Origin: Actinomycetales bacterium
GTDB taxonomy: Bacteria; Actinomycetota; Actinomycetes; Actinomycetales; Dermatophilaceae
Direction of reading: 5' to 3'
Assembly: GCA_016710645.1 (NCBI GenBank)
Contig: JADJVI010000014.1
Location: 57,545-121,544, forward strand
Length of the DNA: 64,000 bases
A program made the position numbers and the translations under genes. Positions 23,781 through 33,117 of the stretch are shown here, piece by piece. The notes under the pieces were generated by a model that was given only the letters and a program-made list of their open reading frames with translations, did no database searches and was not told the origin of the DNA. The first letter of the stretch is position 1. Each line of letters starts with the position of its first letter.

Positions 23781-25649
23781 TCAGGCGCTGTCTCGGTCGC
23801 GCCATCGAGTCTCACGAGGGGGTCGGCGTCCCAGTGAATCGGTCGGCAAGTCGGGTGGTCCTCCTTGCGGTTCGGTTGCTGGGTCTGGTCGCCAGGCTGG
23901 TGGCTCGGTGGGCAGGTCGGATGGCTCCGCTGTCGGCTGGGTTGCCGGGTCTGGTCGCCAGGCTGGTGGCTCGGTGGGCAGGTCGGATGGTCCTCCTAGT
24001 GGCCCTCCCTGTGGCTCGGTCCCTGGGCCGGGTGGCCCTCCCTGTGGCTCGGTCCCTGGGCCGGGTGGCCCTCCCTGTGGCTCGGTCCCTGGGCCGGGTG
24101 GCCCTCCCTGTGGCTCGGTCCCTGGGCCGGGTGGCCCTCCCTGTGGCTCGGTCGCCGGGCCGGGTGGCCAGGCTGGTGGCTCGGTCGCCGGGCGGGGTGG
24201 CCAGGCTGGTGGCTCGGAAGGCTTGCCACGCAGACCGTCGCGTGCATCGGTCGGCCCGGCGAGGAACGGGCCTTGCGGTTCCGTCGTGAGATCGGTCGGC
24301 GTCGTCAGGTCGATCCAGTGAGCGTCTTCGTCGGACCCGTCTCGGGATCGGCTTTTCCATCGGTTGAATCCGCTGGCGACAAGCGCGCGGTCGTATGAGC
24401 CTGGGGTCAAATCCCACACCACCTGCCCGGTCTTGCCGTCGACTCGGGACTGGAGGTGGTCGCGGTGGACGACGGTGTGGTGTCGTGCGCATAGCAGGCC
24501 GGCGTTGCCGAGCGACGTGGTGCCGCCATCGATCCAATGTCGAAGGTGGTGAGCCTGGCACCAGTGAGCGGGGATGCTGCAGCCCGGGAACGTACATCCC
24601 CGGTCGCGGAGCCAGAGGGCCTTGACGTGGGCCGGGCTGAACAACCGGGTGGTGCGGCCCAGGTCAAGGACCTGGCTGGGCCCGGCCAGGACTGCGGGGA
24701 TGAGATCGGCGTCGCAGGCGAGTTTGCGCATGGTGTCGGGGGCGAGCAGGTCGCCGTCGGCCGTTGATCCCACGACCCGCCCCGCTCGGAGGCCGTCCCG
24801 CAGGTGGGGCCAGTCCATGGTGACGACCAGCGTGGTCTTTGTCCCGGTAGGTGGGCTGGTTGCGGCGGCGGTGGCACGACGGCATACCTCGATCAGTGCC
24901 TGGCCGCGACGTTGCCGTGCGGGCCTGCGGTCGGGCGTGCCGTCTGGTGCGGGACTGGGCGCGCTGAGCGGGCCGATCGCGGCCTCCAGAACCGCCTTGC
25001 CCTCCGTGTCGACGACCAGCTGATAAGTGAAGGCGCCCAACTCGTCACCGACGGGAGCAGACAGGGAGATCAGCGCGGCGGCGGCATCCTGGTCGGCCTG
25101 GAACTCTCCCGGTCGTCCGTGCTCGGCCAACAACCGGGCCCGGATCTCGCGCACCGCTCGAGTGCCGAAACCCGCTCCTACGGTGAGCATTGCCTCGACG
25201 ACCGTGGGCACGGCATCGGGGTGCAGCCGCGGCTGGAGCCGAACCATCTCCCGGATCACCGCCACCCCCACGGGCACCGGCACCTCCCCCGCGCAGACCG
25301 CCTCGGTGACGGCCGCGACAGTGGGACGTGAGCCGGCTTCGACCACGGTGGCGACCTGGCTGGTGCCGCCAGTGACCACGAGGGAGGGGGCGTGGGCGTC
25401 GATCCACGAGCGGAGCGACCCGGCTTGGCTCGCGGCGACCTCTCCTCGAGTGAGCGCCTCCCGCGCGACGGCGACCCGACCCGCTGCCGCCAGGGAGCAC
25501 ACGTCATCCAGCAGGCCCAACAAGGTTCCGAGGTCGGCTCCCGCGGCTTGCCAGAGCACCCCTGCCAGGCCGGTCAACGCCTCTCGCGCCGCACGCAGCG
25601 CCGCATCTCGGCCGGAGACCGAGGCGGTGGTGGGTGTGGCTTCGTCCAT
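23781..25649 (-). CDS. DUF222 and HNH endonuclease domain protein with repetitive C-terminus
   Basis: A 622-residue protein of the actinobacterial DUF222-HNH family (13E12-repeat type). The helical DUF222 region is followed by an HNH nuclease: CTFPGC, then HWCQAHHLRHWIDGG and LCARHHTVVH supply zinc and catalytic residues. The last 150 residues are Pro-rich tandem repeats (EPQGGPPGPGT and EPPAWPP units). The family is often multicopy and its cellular role is unclear. ATG 25649 with GAGG just upstream is preferred to GTG 25679. Confidence 0.88.
   Translation of the reverse strand: MDEATPTTASVSGRDAALRAAREALTGLAGVLWQAAGADLGTLLGLLDDVCSLAAAGRVAVAREALTRGEVAASQAGSLRSWIDAHAPSLVVTGGTSQVATVVEAGSRPTVAAVTEAVCAGEVPVPVGVAVIREMVRLQPRLHPDAVPTVVEAMLTVGAGFGTRAVREIRARLLAEHGRPGEFQADQDAAAALISLSAPVGDELGAFTYQLVVDTEGKAVLEAAIGPLSAPSPAPDGTPDRRPARQRRGQALIEVCRRATAAATSPPTGTKTTLVVTMDWPHLRDGLRAGRVVGSTADGDLLAPDTMRKLACDADLIPAVLAGPSQVLDLGRTTRLFSPAHVKALWLRDRGCTFPGCSIPAHWCQAHHLRHWIDGGTTSLGNAGLLCARHHTVVHRDHLQSRVDGKTGQVVWDLTPGSYDRALVASGFNRWKSRSRDGSDEDAHWIDLTTPTDLTTEPQGPFLAGPTDARDGLRGKPSEPPAWPPRPATEPPAWPPGPATEPQGGPPGPGTEPQGGPPGPGTEPQGGPPGPGTEPQGGPPGPGTEPQGGPLGGPSDLPTEPPAWRPDPATQPTAEPSDLPTEPPAWRPDPATEPQGGPPDLPTDSLGRRPPRETRWRDRDSA
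23998..24175 (-). repeat. 33-bp tandem repeat in the HNH nuclease gene
   Basis: About five near-identical 33-base units, each encoding TEPQGGPPGPG, are followed by diverged Pro-Ala-Thr-Glu units on both sides. Near-identity between units at the DNA level suggests recent expansion. Confidence 0.85.
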
Positions 25650-25715
25650 GAACCTCACCCTAGAACCGACCACCGACACCCCTCCCAGTCGCCAATTCGC
25701 CTGCCAGACAATGGG

Positions 25716-25862
25716 ATGAGTCCACTCAAACGGAACAAATTGCCAGGCGCCTCAGTCGACGGCAGGACGGTCGGCCCGTGCCCATGCGGCAAGGGCCCCA
25801 AGTGCTCAAACGAGCACAGGCAAACTCACGGCCCGACACGCGCGATCGCCAGCCATGCCTGA
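25716..25862 (+). CDS. possible small Cys-rich protein (CPCG motif)
   Basis: A 48-codon frame from ATG 25716 ends 14 bases before the PH-domain gene. It is Lys/Arg-rich and carries CPCGKGPKCSNEH, resembling a SEC-C-like zinc knuckle (Cys-x-Cys...Cys...His). The composition is less GC-rich than flanking genes. The weak ribosome site and short length keep confidence low. It could be a leader to the downstream gene. Confidence 0.35.
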   Translation: MSPLKRNKLPGASVDGRTVGPCPCGKGPKCSNEHRQTHGPTRAIASHA

Positions 25863-25876
25863 CTACCCTGGCCACC

Positions 25877-26404
25877 ATGGGTTTCCCGGAGAACGTCCTG
25901 GCCAGCGGCGAACGCGTCGAGCGCAGCCTGCACCCGCATTGGCTCACCGTGCTCGGCCCGACCCTGCTCGGCGTCGTCCTCGCGGCCCTCGCGCTCGGCA
26001 CGGTGTGGGCGACCCCGGACGACAGCAAGGGCAACACCATCCAATGGGTGGCGATCGCCGTGCTGGTCCTCATCGCCCTGCCGCTGGTCGCCGTGCCGTT
26101 CTTGCGCTGGCGCACGACTCACTATGTCGTGACGACGCACCGGGTCATGGTCCGCCGCGGCATCCTCTCCAAGGCCGGCAAGGACATCACCCTGTCCAAG
26201 ATCACCGACGTGTCTTTCCACCAGTCGCTGGTCGACCGGATCATCCGCTCCGGCACGCTGACCATCGAGTCAGCCGGCGATTCCGCCGACGAGTTGCTGC
26301 GTAATATCCCGCGTAGCGACGAGGTGCAGCAGCTCATCAACCGGCTCATCGAAGAGGACTCGCAGCGCCGTGCGGCCGGCGGCGGCGTCGCGCCCCGCCT
26401 CTGA
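25877..26404 (+). CDS. PH-domain (bPH2/YdbS-like) membrane protein
   Basis: A 175-residue protein with two transmembrane segments near the N-terminus (VLGPTLLGVVLAALALGTVWA and VAIAVLVLIALPLVAVPFL). A bacterial PH domain follows, beginning THYVVTTHRVMVRRGILSKAG and continuing ITLSKITDVSFHQSLVDRIIRSGTL. Such proteins are widespread in actinobacteria and their role is unknown. ATG 25877. Confidence 0.85.
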   Translation: MGFPENVLASGERVERSLHPHWLTVLGPTLLGVVLAALALGTVWATPDDSKGNTIQWVAIAVLVLIALPLVAVPFLRWRTTHYVVTTHRVMVRRGILSKAGKDITLSKITDVSFHQSLVDRIIRSGTLTIESAGDSADELLRNIPRSDEVQQLINRLIEEDSQRRAAGGGVAPRL

Positions 26405-26442
26405 ATCTCCCAGCCCGCAACCAGCCGGTCGGCCCACACCGA

Positions 26443-26871
26443 TCAGCGCAGCGCTGGCACCCGTATCGCGACCCACGTCGTCACGGCGCTGACGCACGCC
26501 GACAGCACCATCCCCCATGCCAGGTCGACGGGCACGATGATCGCCGGAAAGCCTTGAATGACAGCGAGATTCGTCAAGTCCCAGGTCGCATAGGTCACCA
26601 GCCCAAAGAAGGCTCCGACGCCCGCGGCCCGTCGCACCGACTGAGCGAACACGGCCGGCGCAACGACGAAATACGACAACCCAGCCAAGAAGATCGCGTA
26701 AAACAACACTGCCGCAATGAGATTCGGCGAGGTCGCGCGCAGCGGACCGAGCTGCACGGCATACCAGCCGTTGGCGACGACGCCGAGCCAGAGCGCGTCG
26801 AGCACGACGAAAACCGCCAGCGACACGGCATACCGGCCGACCCACCCGCGCAGACCCGACGGAGCACCCAT
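26443..26871 (-). CDS. DUF2177 family membrane protein
   Basis: A 142-residue protein with four predicted transmembrane helices and the DUF2177 signatures VVLDALWLG, NLIAAVLFYAIFLAGLSYF and FGLVTYATWDLTNLA. Function unknown. It is convergent with the PH-domain gene (38 bases) and divergent from the aminotransferase. Confidence 0.85.
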   Translation of the reverse strand: MGAPSGLRGWVGRYAVSLAVFVVLDALWLGVVANGWYAVQLGPLRATSPNLIAAVLFYAIFLAGLSYFVVAPAVFAQSVRRAAGVGAFFGLVTYATWDLTNLAVIQGFPAIIVPVDLAWGMVLSACVSAVTTWVAIRVPALR

Positions 26872-26952
26872 CGCGCCACCCTACGGCGCGACCCCCATAC
26901 GTCGCGCAGCCACGGCCGCCACGGCCGCAACGACCGGAACTACCCTGGCCAC

Positions 26953-28308
26953 ATGCCTGCCGGTATGCCGTCCGCCTCCTCCCAGCCCCCCGCACCACCG
27001 CGCGCGTCAACACCCCCAACACCCCCACCACCCCCAACGCCGAGGTTGGCCCAGCGCGGCGCCGTCGAGCCGTTCCACGTCATGGAACTCATCAAGGCCG
27101 CGGCCATCCGCCAACAGTCCCATGGCGATGTCATCTCGCTCTGCGCCGGCCAGCCCTCCACCCCAGCACCCAAGGCCGTCCGTGACGCAGCCGCCCGCGC
27201 GATCGACGGGCACGTCCTGGGCTACACCGAAGCCACCGGCATCCGCCCGCTGCGCGAGGCGATCGCCCAGCACTATGCCGACACCTATGACCTCGACGTC
27301 GACCCCGACCAGGTCGTCGTTGCGACCGGTTCCTCGGGCGGCTTCACCGCGGTCTTCCTCGCGGCCTTCGACGCCGGCGATGTCGTGGCGATGTCGCGGC
27401 CCGGCTACCCGGCATACCGCAACACGTTGACCGCCCTCGGCTGCCGCGTCGTCGAACTCGACTGCACAGCCGAGACGCGCTATCAGCCGACCGTCGCCAT
27501 GCTGGAGGAGCTCACCGCGCACCTCGGCCACCCGCCCGCCGGCCTGGTCGTCGCGAGCCCCTCCAACCCCACCGGGACGATCATCGACCCCACCGAACTC
27601 GCCGCGATCGCCGCCTGGTGCGAGGCGCACGGCACGCTGCTGGTGAGCGACGAGATCTACCACGGCATCTCCTACGGCCGCCCGACTCCGAGCGCCTGGC
27701 AGACCTCGCGCGAGGCGGTGCTCGTCGGGTCGTTCAGCAAGTACTTCTCGATGACCGGCTGGCGGGTCGGCTGGCTCATCCTGCCGCCGCATCTGGTGCG
27801 CCCGGTCGAGTTGCTGCTGGGCAACCTCAACATTTGCGCGCCCGCGGTCGCCCAGGCCGCCGCGGTCGCCGCTTTCACCCCGGAGGCCCGCGAAGAACTC
27901 GACAGCCACGTCGCCCGGTATGCCGTCAACCGTGACCTCATGCTCGCGCGCCTGCCGGACATCGGCGTTGACGAACTCGCCCCACCCGACGGCGCGTTCT
28001 ACCTCTATTGCGACGTGAGCCGGCACACCAGCGACTCGCTGGCCTGGTGCTCGGAAGTCCTCGACGCGACCGGCGTGGCGCTCACGCCCGGCGTCGACTT
28101 CGCCCCCGTCTCGGCGGGTGAGTCCGCGCGCGCCCAGGCCGCAGCCACCGCCCCCCACCACGACGGTCGCCATTTCGTTCGGATGTGTTTCGCCGGCGAC
28201 GGCGCCGACCTCACCACCGCGATGGACCGCCTCAGCGCCTACGTCGGCTTGGCACGGGCTGGCTCAACCACTCGGGGTATGCCGTGCCCTCCCGGCGCTG
28301 AAAAGTGA
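26953..28308 (+). CDS. PLP-dependent class I/II aminotransferase
   Basis: A 451-residue fold-type I aminotransferase. Visible are GYTEATGIRPLREAIA, NPTGT, DEIYHGISYG, the PLP-Lys in GSFSKYFSMTGWRVGW and the carboxylate-binding Arg near the C-terminus (HFVRMCFAG). Overall pattern is that of the aspartate/aromatic aminotransferase group. The first 30 residues are a Pro-rich low-complexity lead. Start ATG 26953. The true substrate is unknown. Confidence 0.88.
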   Translation: MPAGMPSASSQPPAPPRASTPPTPPPPPTPRLAQRGAVEPFHVMELIKAAAIRQQSHGDVISLCAGQPSTPAPKAVRDAAARAIDGHVLGYTEATGIRPLREAIAQHYADTYDLDVDPDQVVVATGSSGGFTAVFLAAFDAGDVVAMSRPGYPAYRNTLTALGCRVVELDCTAETRYQPTVAMLEELTAHLGHPPAGLVVASPSNPTGTIIDPTELAAIAAWCEAHGTLLVSDEIYHGISYGRPTPSAWQTSREAVLVGSFSKYFSMTGWRVGWLILPPHLVRPVELLLGNLNICAPAVAQAAAVAAFTPEAREELDSHVARYAVNRDLMLARLPDIGVDELAPPDGAFYLYCDVSRHTSDSLAWCSEVLDATGVALTPGVDFAPVSAGESARAQAAATAPHHDGRHFVRMCFAGDGADLTTAMDRLSAYVGLARAGSTTRGMPCPPGAEK

Positions 28309-28368
28309 ACGCCCGCGCGAGGGGGTCGCCGGGCGACAGCAGCTCTCCGGAATTGCCACAATACCGAC

Positions 28369-29925
28369 GTGCTTCGCTCACTCTCGGGGACCGTGACCTC
28401 TGCTGCCCACCTGTCGGTCCGCGCGCGCCGGACCGGTCTGACCGTGCTCATCGGCGCGGCGCTGCTCGCGCCCGCGGCCTGCACGTCGGCCGCCCCGACC
28501 GCCTCGCCGACGACCTCAGCGGCCTCCTCGAGCACGTCGACTGCTGACCCCACCGGCCAATCCGGCCTCCCCGAGGGCGGCTTGACGATCCCGGGCATCG
28601 AGGTGGCCCAGTCGGTCAACAACGACCCAGCGCTGCCGATCTCGATCGGCCGGCCCATCGTCCCCGGCCAGGCCGCGCTTACCGATGCGATGAAGACCTG
28701 GGCCGATGCCAAGGAAACCGCCTTCCGCGGCGACTACCTCCCCAGTCCGGAGTCGGCGCCCGAGCTCAACATCACCTGGCAGGTCGCGATGGCCAACGGG
28801 TCGATCCTCGGCGTGCGGCTGCACGACCGCGAATTCGCCGGCGCATCAGGCCAATCCACCAACCAGGTTTTCTACGGCGACGCAGCCACAGGCACCGTCA
28901 AGCAGGCCGTCGATCTCATCACGGCCGGCAAGGTCGACGCTCTGGCCAAGCTCGTGTGGGACGGCGCGGCCAAACTCGCCGCCCCGATCGAGGCGGCCGC
29001 ACCGACCGGGTCGGCCGCGGCTCGCCTGCTCACCGACCTGGTGTTCGCGCCGGACGGGACGCTCACGGCATACCTCGACCAAGGCTCCGTCGCCGCCTAC
29101 TCCGCGGGCAATCTCACCGTCACCGTCACGGGGCCGCAGGTCACCCCGCTGCTGTCCGACTTCGGGCGCGCGGTCCAGGCCGCAGTCGCCTCCGGCGCCC
29201 CGTATGCCGTGCCGGCGACAGTCCCAGCCGCGCCGAGCACCCCCGCCGAACCAGTCCAGCCGGTGCAACCGGCCCAGCCCGCCCAGCCCGCCCAGCCGGC
29301 CCAGCCCAACCCAGGAGCAGTCGACTGCTCGACGCTCAAGTGCGTGGCGCTGACCTTCGACGACGGCCCGGGCGCCTACACCGGCAAGCTGCTCGACTCG
29401 CTGGCCGCCTCGGGCACCAAGGTGACCTTCTTCGTCCTCGGCCAGAACGTCAAGATCCGCCCCGACATCGTCGCCCGGGCCGTCGCGGCCGGGCACGTCG
29501 TGGCCAACCACACCTGGGACCACCGCGACATGAAGAAGCTCAGCGCCACCGAACAGGCCACCGAAGTGAGCTCAGCCGGGGACGCGATCCGCAACGCGAC
29601 CGGAGTGACGACGACGCTGCTGCGCCCGCCCTATGGCTCGTTCAACGAGAGCGTCCGCGGGCTGGGCCAGGCGATCATCATGTGGGATGTCGACACGTTG
29701 GACTGGAAATATCGCGACAGCGCCGAGGTCACTCGCCGAGCGCTGGCTGATGTCAAGCCGGGCTCGATCATCCTCATGCACGACATCCACGCGACGAGCG
29801 TCGACGCGGTCCCCGGGCTGGTCAGCGCCCTGGCTCAGCGCGGCTACACCCTCGTGACCGTGCCCCAGTTGCTCGGCTCGACCAAGGCCGGGTCGGTCTA
29901 CTACAGCCGGTCCCGAGCTGGCTGA
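28369..29925 (+). CDS. polysaccharide deacetylase lipoprotein (CE4)
   Basis: A 518-residue exported protein. A hydrophobic segment ends in a lipobox (APAAC, about residue 38). A long unassigned domain (about 70-280) follows, then a Pro-Ala-Gln repeat hinge (QPAQPAQPAQ) and a CE4 NodB domain. CE4 motifs are TFDDGPG, HTWDH (zinc), RPPYGS, DTLDWK and the catalytic HDIHATS. It probably deacetylates peptidoglycan or another surface polysaccharide. Start GTG 28369. Confidence 0.9.
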   Translation: MLRSLSGTVTSAAHLSVRARRTGLTVLIGAALLAPAACTSAAPTASPTTSAASSSTSTADPTGQSGLPEGGLTIPGIEVAQSVNNDPALPISIGRPIVPGQAALTDAMKTWADAKETAFRGDYLPSPESAPELNITWQVAMANGSILGVRLHDREFAGASGQSTNQVFYGDAATGTVKQAVDLITAGKVDALAKLVWDGAAKLAAPIEAAAPTGSAAARLLTDLVFAPDGTLTAYLDQGSVAAYSAGNLTVTVTGPQVTPLLSDFGRAVQAAVASGAPYAVPATVPAAPSTPAEPVQPVQPAQPAQPAQPAQPNPGAVDCSTLKCVALTFDDGPGAYTGKLLDSLAASGTKVTFFVLGQNVKIRPDIVARAVAAGHVVANHTWDHRDMKKLSATEQATEVSSAGDAIRNATGVTTTLLRPPYGSFNESVRGLGQAIIMWDVDTLDWKYRDSAEVTRRALADVKPGSIILMHDIHATSVDAVPGLVSALAQRGYTLVTVPQLLGSTKAGSVYYSRSRAG

Positions 29926-30615
29926 TCAGGCTGCGCGCTGGGCCTTGTCCATCGGCAGCGCGGTGCCGCCGCGCAGGTGCACCCAGAGGACGACGACCAG
30001 TGGCCACGCCGCGGTGAAGAGATAGAGCGCCAGCTCTCGTATGCCGTCGGTCGAGGCCCGCAGGATCATGCCCCACAGGGTCACTTGGATGAGCACGAAG
30101 GACACCAGCGAGATGACCATCGCCACGCGTCGGCGAATCGGCCACGGCACGCCCGACCCCATCCGTGCGCTCATGGCCGGCCAGAACGCCAGCAACCCGA
30201 AGGTGATCGCCGACAGCAGCGTGTGGCGCATATAGAACTTGCCGACGACGTTGTTGGGCACGAAGGCCAACACGATCAGCGCAACGCCGCCCGCCCCGAG
30301 CAGCCATCGGCCGGCGATGTCGACCGGGCGCAGCGCCAAAGCCGTTGCCACGTGGGCCATTCCGACAAAGACCAGGGTGAAAGCCATGAGCCAGCGCGTG
30401 GGCGTCTCGACGGCGCCGAGGTCGCTGACGGTCGTCGTCATCGCGGCATACGTGGGGGTGAGCGTCACGGCATACAGGTATCCGGCCAGGAAGAGCACCG
30501 GAGCCAGGGCGGCCGACACCACACCCCACCACGGGATCGCGGCAAGGGGCACCTCCCGCACGGGGGCGGGTGCATTGGCGGGTATGCCGTGGGGCTGGCT
30601 CACGCTGGAAGTCAC
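29926..30615 (-). CDS. DUF998 family membrane protein
   Basis: A 229-residue integral membrane protein with six hydrophobic segments and the DUF998 pattern TVSDLGA and FVPNNVVG. Function unknown. GTG 30615 directly abuts a GGAGG site, so GTG 30603, 12 bases further, may be used instead. Convergent with the deacetylase: the stop codons touch. Confidence 0.75.
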   Translation of the reverse strand: MTSSVSQPHGIPANAPAPVREVPLAAIPWWGVVSAALAPVLFLAGYLYAVTLTPTYAAMTTTVSDLGAVETPTRWLMAFTLVFVGMAHVATALALRPVDIAGRWLLGAGGVALIVLAFVPNNVVGKFYMRHTLLSAITFGLLAFWPAMSARMGSGVPWPIRRRVAMVISLVSFVLIQVTLWGMILRASTDGIRELALYLFTAAWPLVVVLWVHLRGGTALPMDKAQRAA

Positions 30616-30742
30616 CCTCCTACGGTACTTGCCCTCTCCGTTGCCGAGGACGACTGGGTGAGCCGAGCGAATAGGGCGCGCGAGGGTGTCGCTTCGGCGC
30701 GGGAGACTTGCCAGTAGCGGCGCCGCGGACGAAGGTAGGGCC

Positions 30743-32422
30743 ATGACTGACGCCATCGTCATCGGAGCGGGCCTAGCCGGGCTGGTTGCGGCGACCGAGC
30801 TGGCAGCCGCGGGCAAGCGGGTCGTCGTCGTCGAGCAGGAGTCGCGGGAAAACCTCGGTGGCCAGGCCTACTGGTCCTTTGGTGGGCTCTTCCTCGTCGA
30901 CAGCCCCGAGCAACGTCGGATGGGCATCAAGGACTCGCTCGAGCTGGCGTGGGAGGACTGGCAGGACACGGCGCAGTTCGACCGGCTGGGCGACGGCGCC
31001 GTCGGCGGTGGGCGGGCGCCGGCTGAGGACCACTGGGGAGCGCTCTGGGCGCGGGCCTATGTCGAGTTTGCTGCGACGGAGAAGCGGGCCTGGCTGGCCG
31101 AGCACGGGGTGAAGTTCTTCCCGGTCGTGGGCTGGGCCGAGCGTGGCGCGGGCGACGCGGGCGGGCCGGGCAACTCGGTGCCGCGGTTCCATGTCACGTG
31201 GGGCACCGGTCCTGGCCTGTTGGAGCCGTTCGTCCGTAAGGCCAAGGAACTCGAGATCGCCGGCCGGTTGCGTTATGCCTTTCGGCACCGGGTCGATGAC
31301 CTCGTGCTCACCGGTGGTGCGGTGACCGGCATACGGGGCACTCGGTTGGCTCCGACCCACGTCGACCGTGGAGTGGCGACCAACCGCGATCCAGTGGGCG
31401 AGTTCGAGCACGAGGCGCCGATCGTCGTGGTGACCAGCGGGGGTATCGGTGGCAACCACGATCTCGTCCGCGCCAATTGGCCGGTGGCACAAGGCGATGC
31501 GCCCGCCGACATGCTCACTGGCGTGCCGGCACACGTCGACGGCCGGATGCTGGGCATCACCTCGCGCGCCGGCGGACGGATCGTCAACCGCGAGCGGATG
31601 TGGCACTACGTCGAGGGCGTGCGCAACTGGGACCCGATCTGGCCTGGCCATGCGATCCGCATTCTCGCCGGGCCGTCGTCAATCTGGTTGGACGGCAACG
31701 GAAAGCGACTGCCTGCGCCCTATTACCCGGGGTTCGACACGCTCGGCACGCTGCGCTACCTGCGCGGCACGGGCCACGATCACTCGTGGTTCGTGCTCAA
31801 CCGGCGGATTGCCGAGAAGGAGTTCACCCTCTCCGGCTCGGAGCAGAACCCCGACATCACCGCCAAGTCGGTCGTCGACGTGCTGGGCCGGGCGCGCGGC
31901 GGGATGCCCGAGGCGGTGCAGGCATTCCTGGACAAGGGCGTTGACTTCGTGCAGGGCGCGACGGTGGCCGAACTCGTCGCCAACATGAACCAGCTCACCC
32001 CAGATGCCCCGATCGATGCTGCCGCCCTAGAGCGGCTGCTGCAGGCGAGAGATCGCCAGTTGGACAACGATTTCGGCAAGGACTTCCAGCTCATGGCGTT
32101 GCGGGCGGCTCGGGCTTTCCGCGGCGACAAGCTGCTGCGCACCGCCGCGCCGCACCCGATCCTCGACCCCGCCGCCGGACCACTCATCGCGGTTCGGCTC
32201 AGTGTGCTGACCCGCAAGACTCTCGGCGGTCTGCAGACCGACCTCAGCGGTCGGGTGCTGCGCTCGGATGGCTCACCGTTGCCGGGCCTGTATGCCGCGG
32301 GTGAGGTTGCCGGGTTCGGCGGCGGAGGGATGCACGGCTATCGGGCCTTGGAGGGCACCTTCCTCGGCGGCTGTCTGTTCTCCGGCCGAGTCGCGGGCCG
32401 CGCCGCCGCCTCGGCGCTCTAG
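30743..32422 (+). CDS. FAD-binding dehydrogenase (KstD/fumarate-reductase-like)
   Basis: A 559-residue flavoprotein. The FAD motif VIGAGLAGLVAATELAAAGKRVVVVEQE is at residues 5-35. GGIGGNHDLVRANWP and the C-terminal LPGLYAAGEVAGFGGGGMHGYRALEGTFLGGCLFSGRVAG belong to the fumarate reductase/3-ketosteroid dehydrogenase superfamily. It resembles the mycobacterial FAD-binding dehydrogenases annotated as KstD relatives. No steroid-catabolic genes surround it, so the substrate is open. ATG 30743 with GAAGG upstream. Confidence 0.87.
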   Translation: MTDAIVIGAGLAGLVAATELAAAGKRVVVVEQESRENLGGQAYWSFGGLFLVDSPEQRRMGIKDSLELAWEDWQDTAQFDRLGDGAVGGGRAPAEDHWGALWARAYVEFAATEKRAWLAEHGVKFFPVVGWAERGAGDAGGPGNSVPRFHVTWGTGPGLLEPFVRKAKELEIAGRLRYAFRHRVDDLVLTGGAVTGIRGTRLAPTHVDRGVATNRDPVGEFEHEAPIVVVTSGGIGGNHDLVRANWPVAQGDAPADMLTGVPAHVDGRMLGITSRAGGRIVNRERMWHYVEGVRNWDPIWPGHAIRILAGPSSIWLDGNGKRLPAPYYPGFDTLGTLRYLRGTGHDHSWFVLNRRIAEKEFTLSGSEQNPDITAKSVVDVLGRARGGMPEAVQAFLDKGVDFVQGATVAELVANMNQLTPDAPIDAAALERLLQARDRQLDNDFGKDFQLMALRAARAFRGDKLLRTAAPHPILDPAAGPLIAVRLSVLTRKTLGGLQTDLSGRVLRSDGSPLPGLYAAGEVAGFGGGGMHGYRALEGTFLGGCLFSGRVAGRAAASAL

Positions 32423-32528
32423 CAATGGCCACCCGTCCGGTATGCCGTACGGCGGGTTCCCTGCTGTCCCTTGTGCCCTGGCCCTGTCGGTGCCGGTCCG
32501 TACCGTGGGAGCCCATGGTGATCGACGC

Positions 32529-32554
32529 CGGTAACGGAAAGTAGTCCGCTACCG
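32529..32554. promoter_or_regulatory. inverted repeat, candidate toxin-antitoxin operator
   Basis: CGGTAACGG and CCGCTACCG form 9-base arms with one mismatch and an 8-base spacer, 38 bases before the antitoxin ATG. The position suits autoregulation of the operon. Region 32423-32528 otherwise holds one GGTATGCCGT word (32439). Confidence 0.5.
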
Positions 32555-32592
32555 TTGTCAGAAGGGATCGGGAATGCGAGGAGGTGTCAACC

Positions 32593-33117
32593 ATGGCTAC
32601 TGCCATTGACGTGATGAAGTACATCAAGGCGAAGAAGCGGCTCACGGGCGAGGTGCAACTTCAGAAATTGGTCTACTACTCGCAGGCGTGGAGTCTCGCT
32701 TGGGATGGCGCGCCGCTGTTCCACGACAAGATCGAGGCGTGGCGGCATGGCCCGGTCTGTCGTTCGATCTACAAGCGCACGGACACGGCTGACGCGACGG
32801 CTCTCACGCCGCAGGAGCGAGCGACGGTGGACGCCGTCCTCACCTACTACGGCACGATGCCTGGCGCGACCCTGAGCCAGATGAGCCATGAGGAGAAGCC
32901 GTGGGCCGACGTGTGGGGTGACCGTCGCTCGGATGACACGTGCTCCGACGAGATCACCCACGACGCCATGCGACGCTTCTACACGATCAAAGCCTTGAAC
33001 GGTCACGGCCCGCGACGGGTCCCCGAACATGTAGCGGCCCAGGACGCGGAGTTGCGCGAGATCGCGGCAGCAAATGTCGAGCGCTGGCGTGAGACGCTGG
33101 CGATCCTCGCCCAGTGA
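32593..33117 (+). CDS. Panacea-domain antitoxin (SocA-like, DUF4065)
   Basis: A 174-residue protein with the Panacea/SocA signature: an N-terminal LQKLVYYSQAWSLAWDG helix, DKIEAWRHGPVCRSIYKR and a helical C-terminus. Panacea antitoxins are known to neutralise toxins of many unrelated folds. ATG 32593 follows an excellent AGGAGG (32579-32584, 8-base gap); the GTG at 32584 lies within that site. The 3' end overlaps the toxin start (GTGA), a typical antitoxin-toxin coupling. Confidence 0.88.
   Translation: MATAIDVMKYIKAKKRLTGEVQLQKLVYYSQAWSLAWDGAPLFHDKIEAWRHGPVCRSIYKRTDTADATALTPQERATVDAVLTYYGTMPGATLSQMSHEEKPWADVWGDRRSDDTCSDEITHDAMRRFYTIKALNGHGPRRVPEHVAAQDAELREIAAANVERWRETLAILAQ

Noticed and set aside
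24395..24420. tRNA T-arm-like GGTCAAATCCC
   Set aside because: It is within the HNH nuclease coding region with no acceptor or anticodon stem around it.
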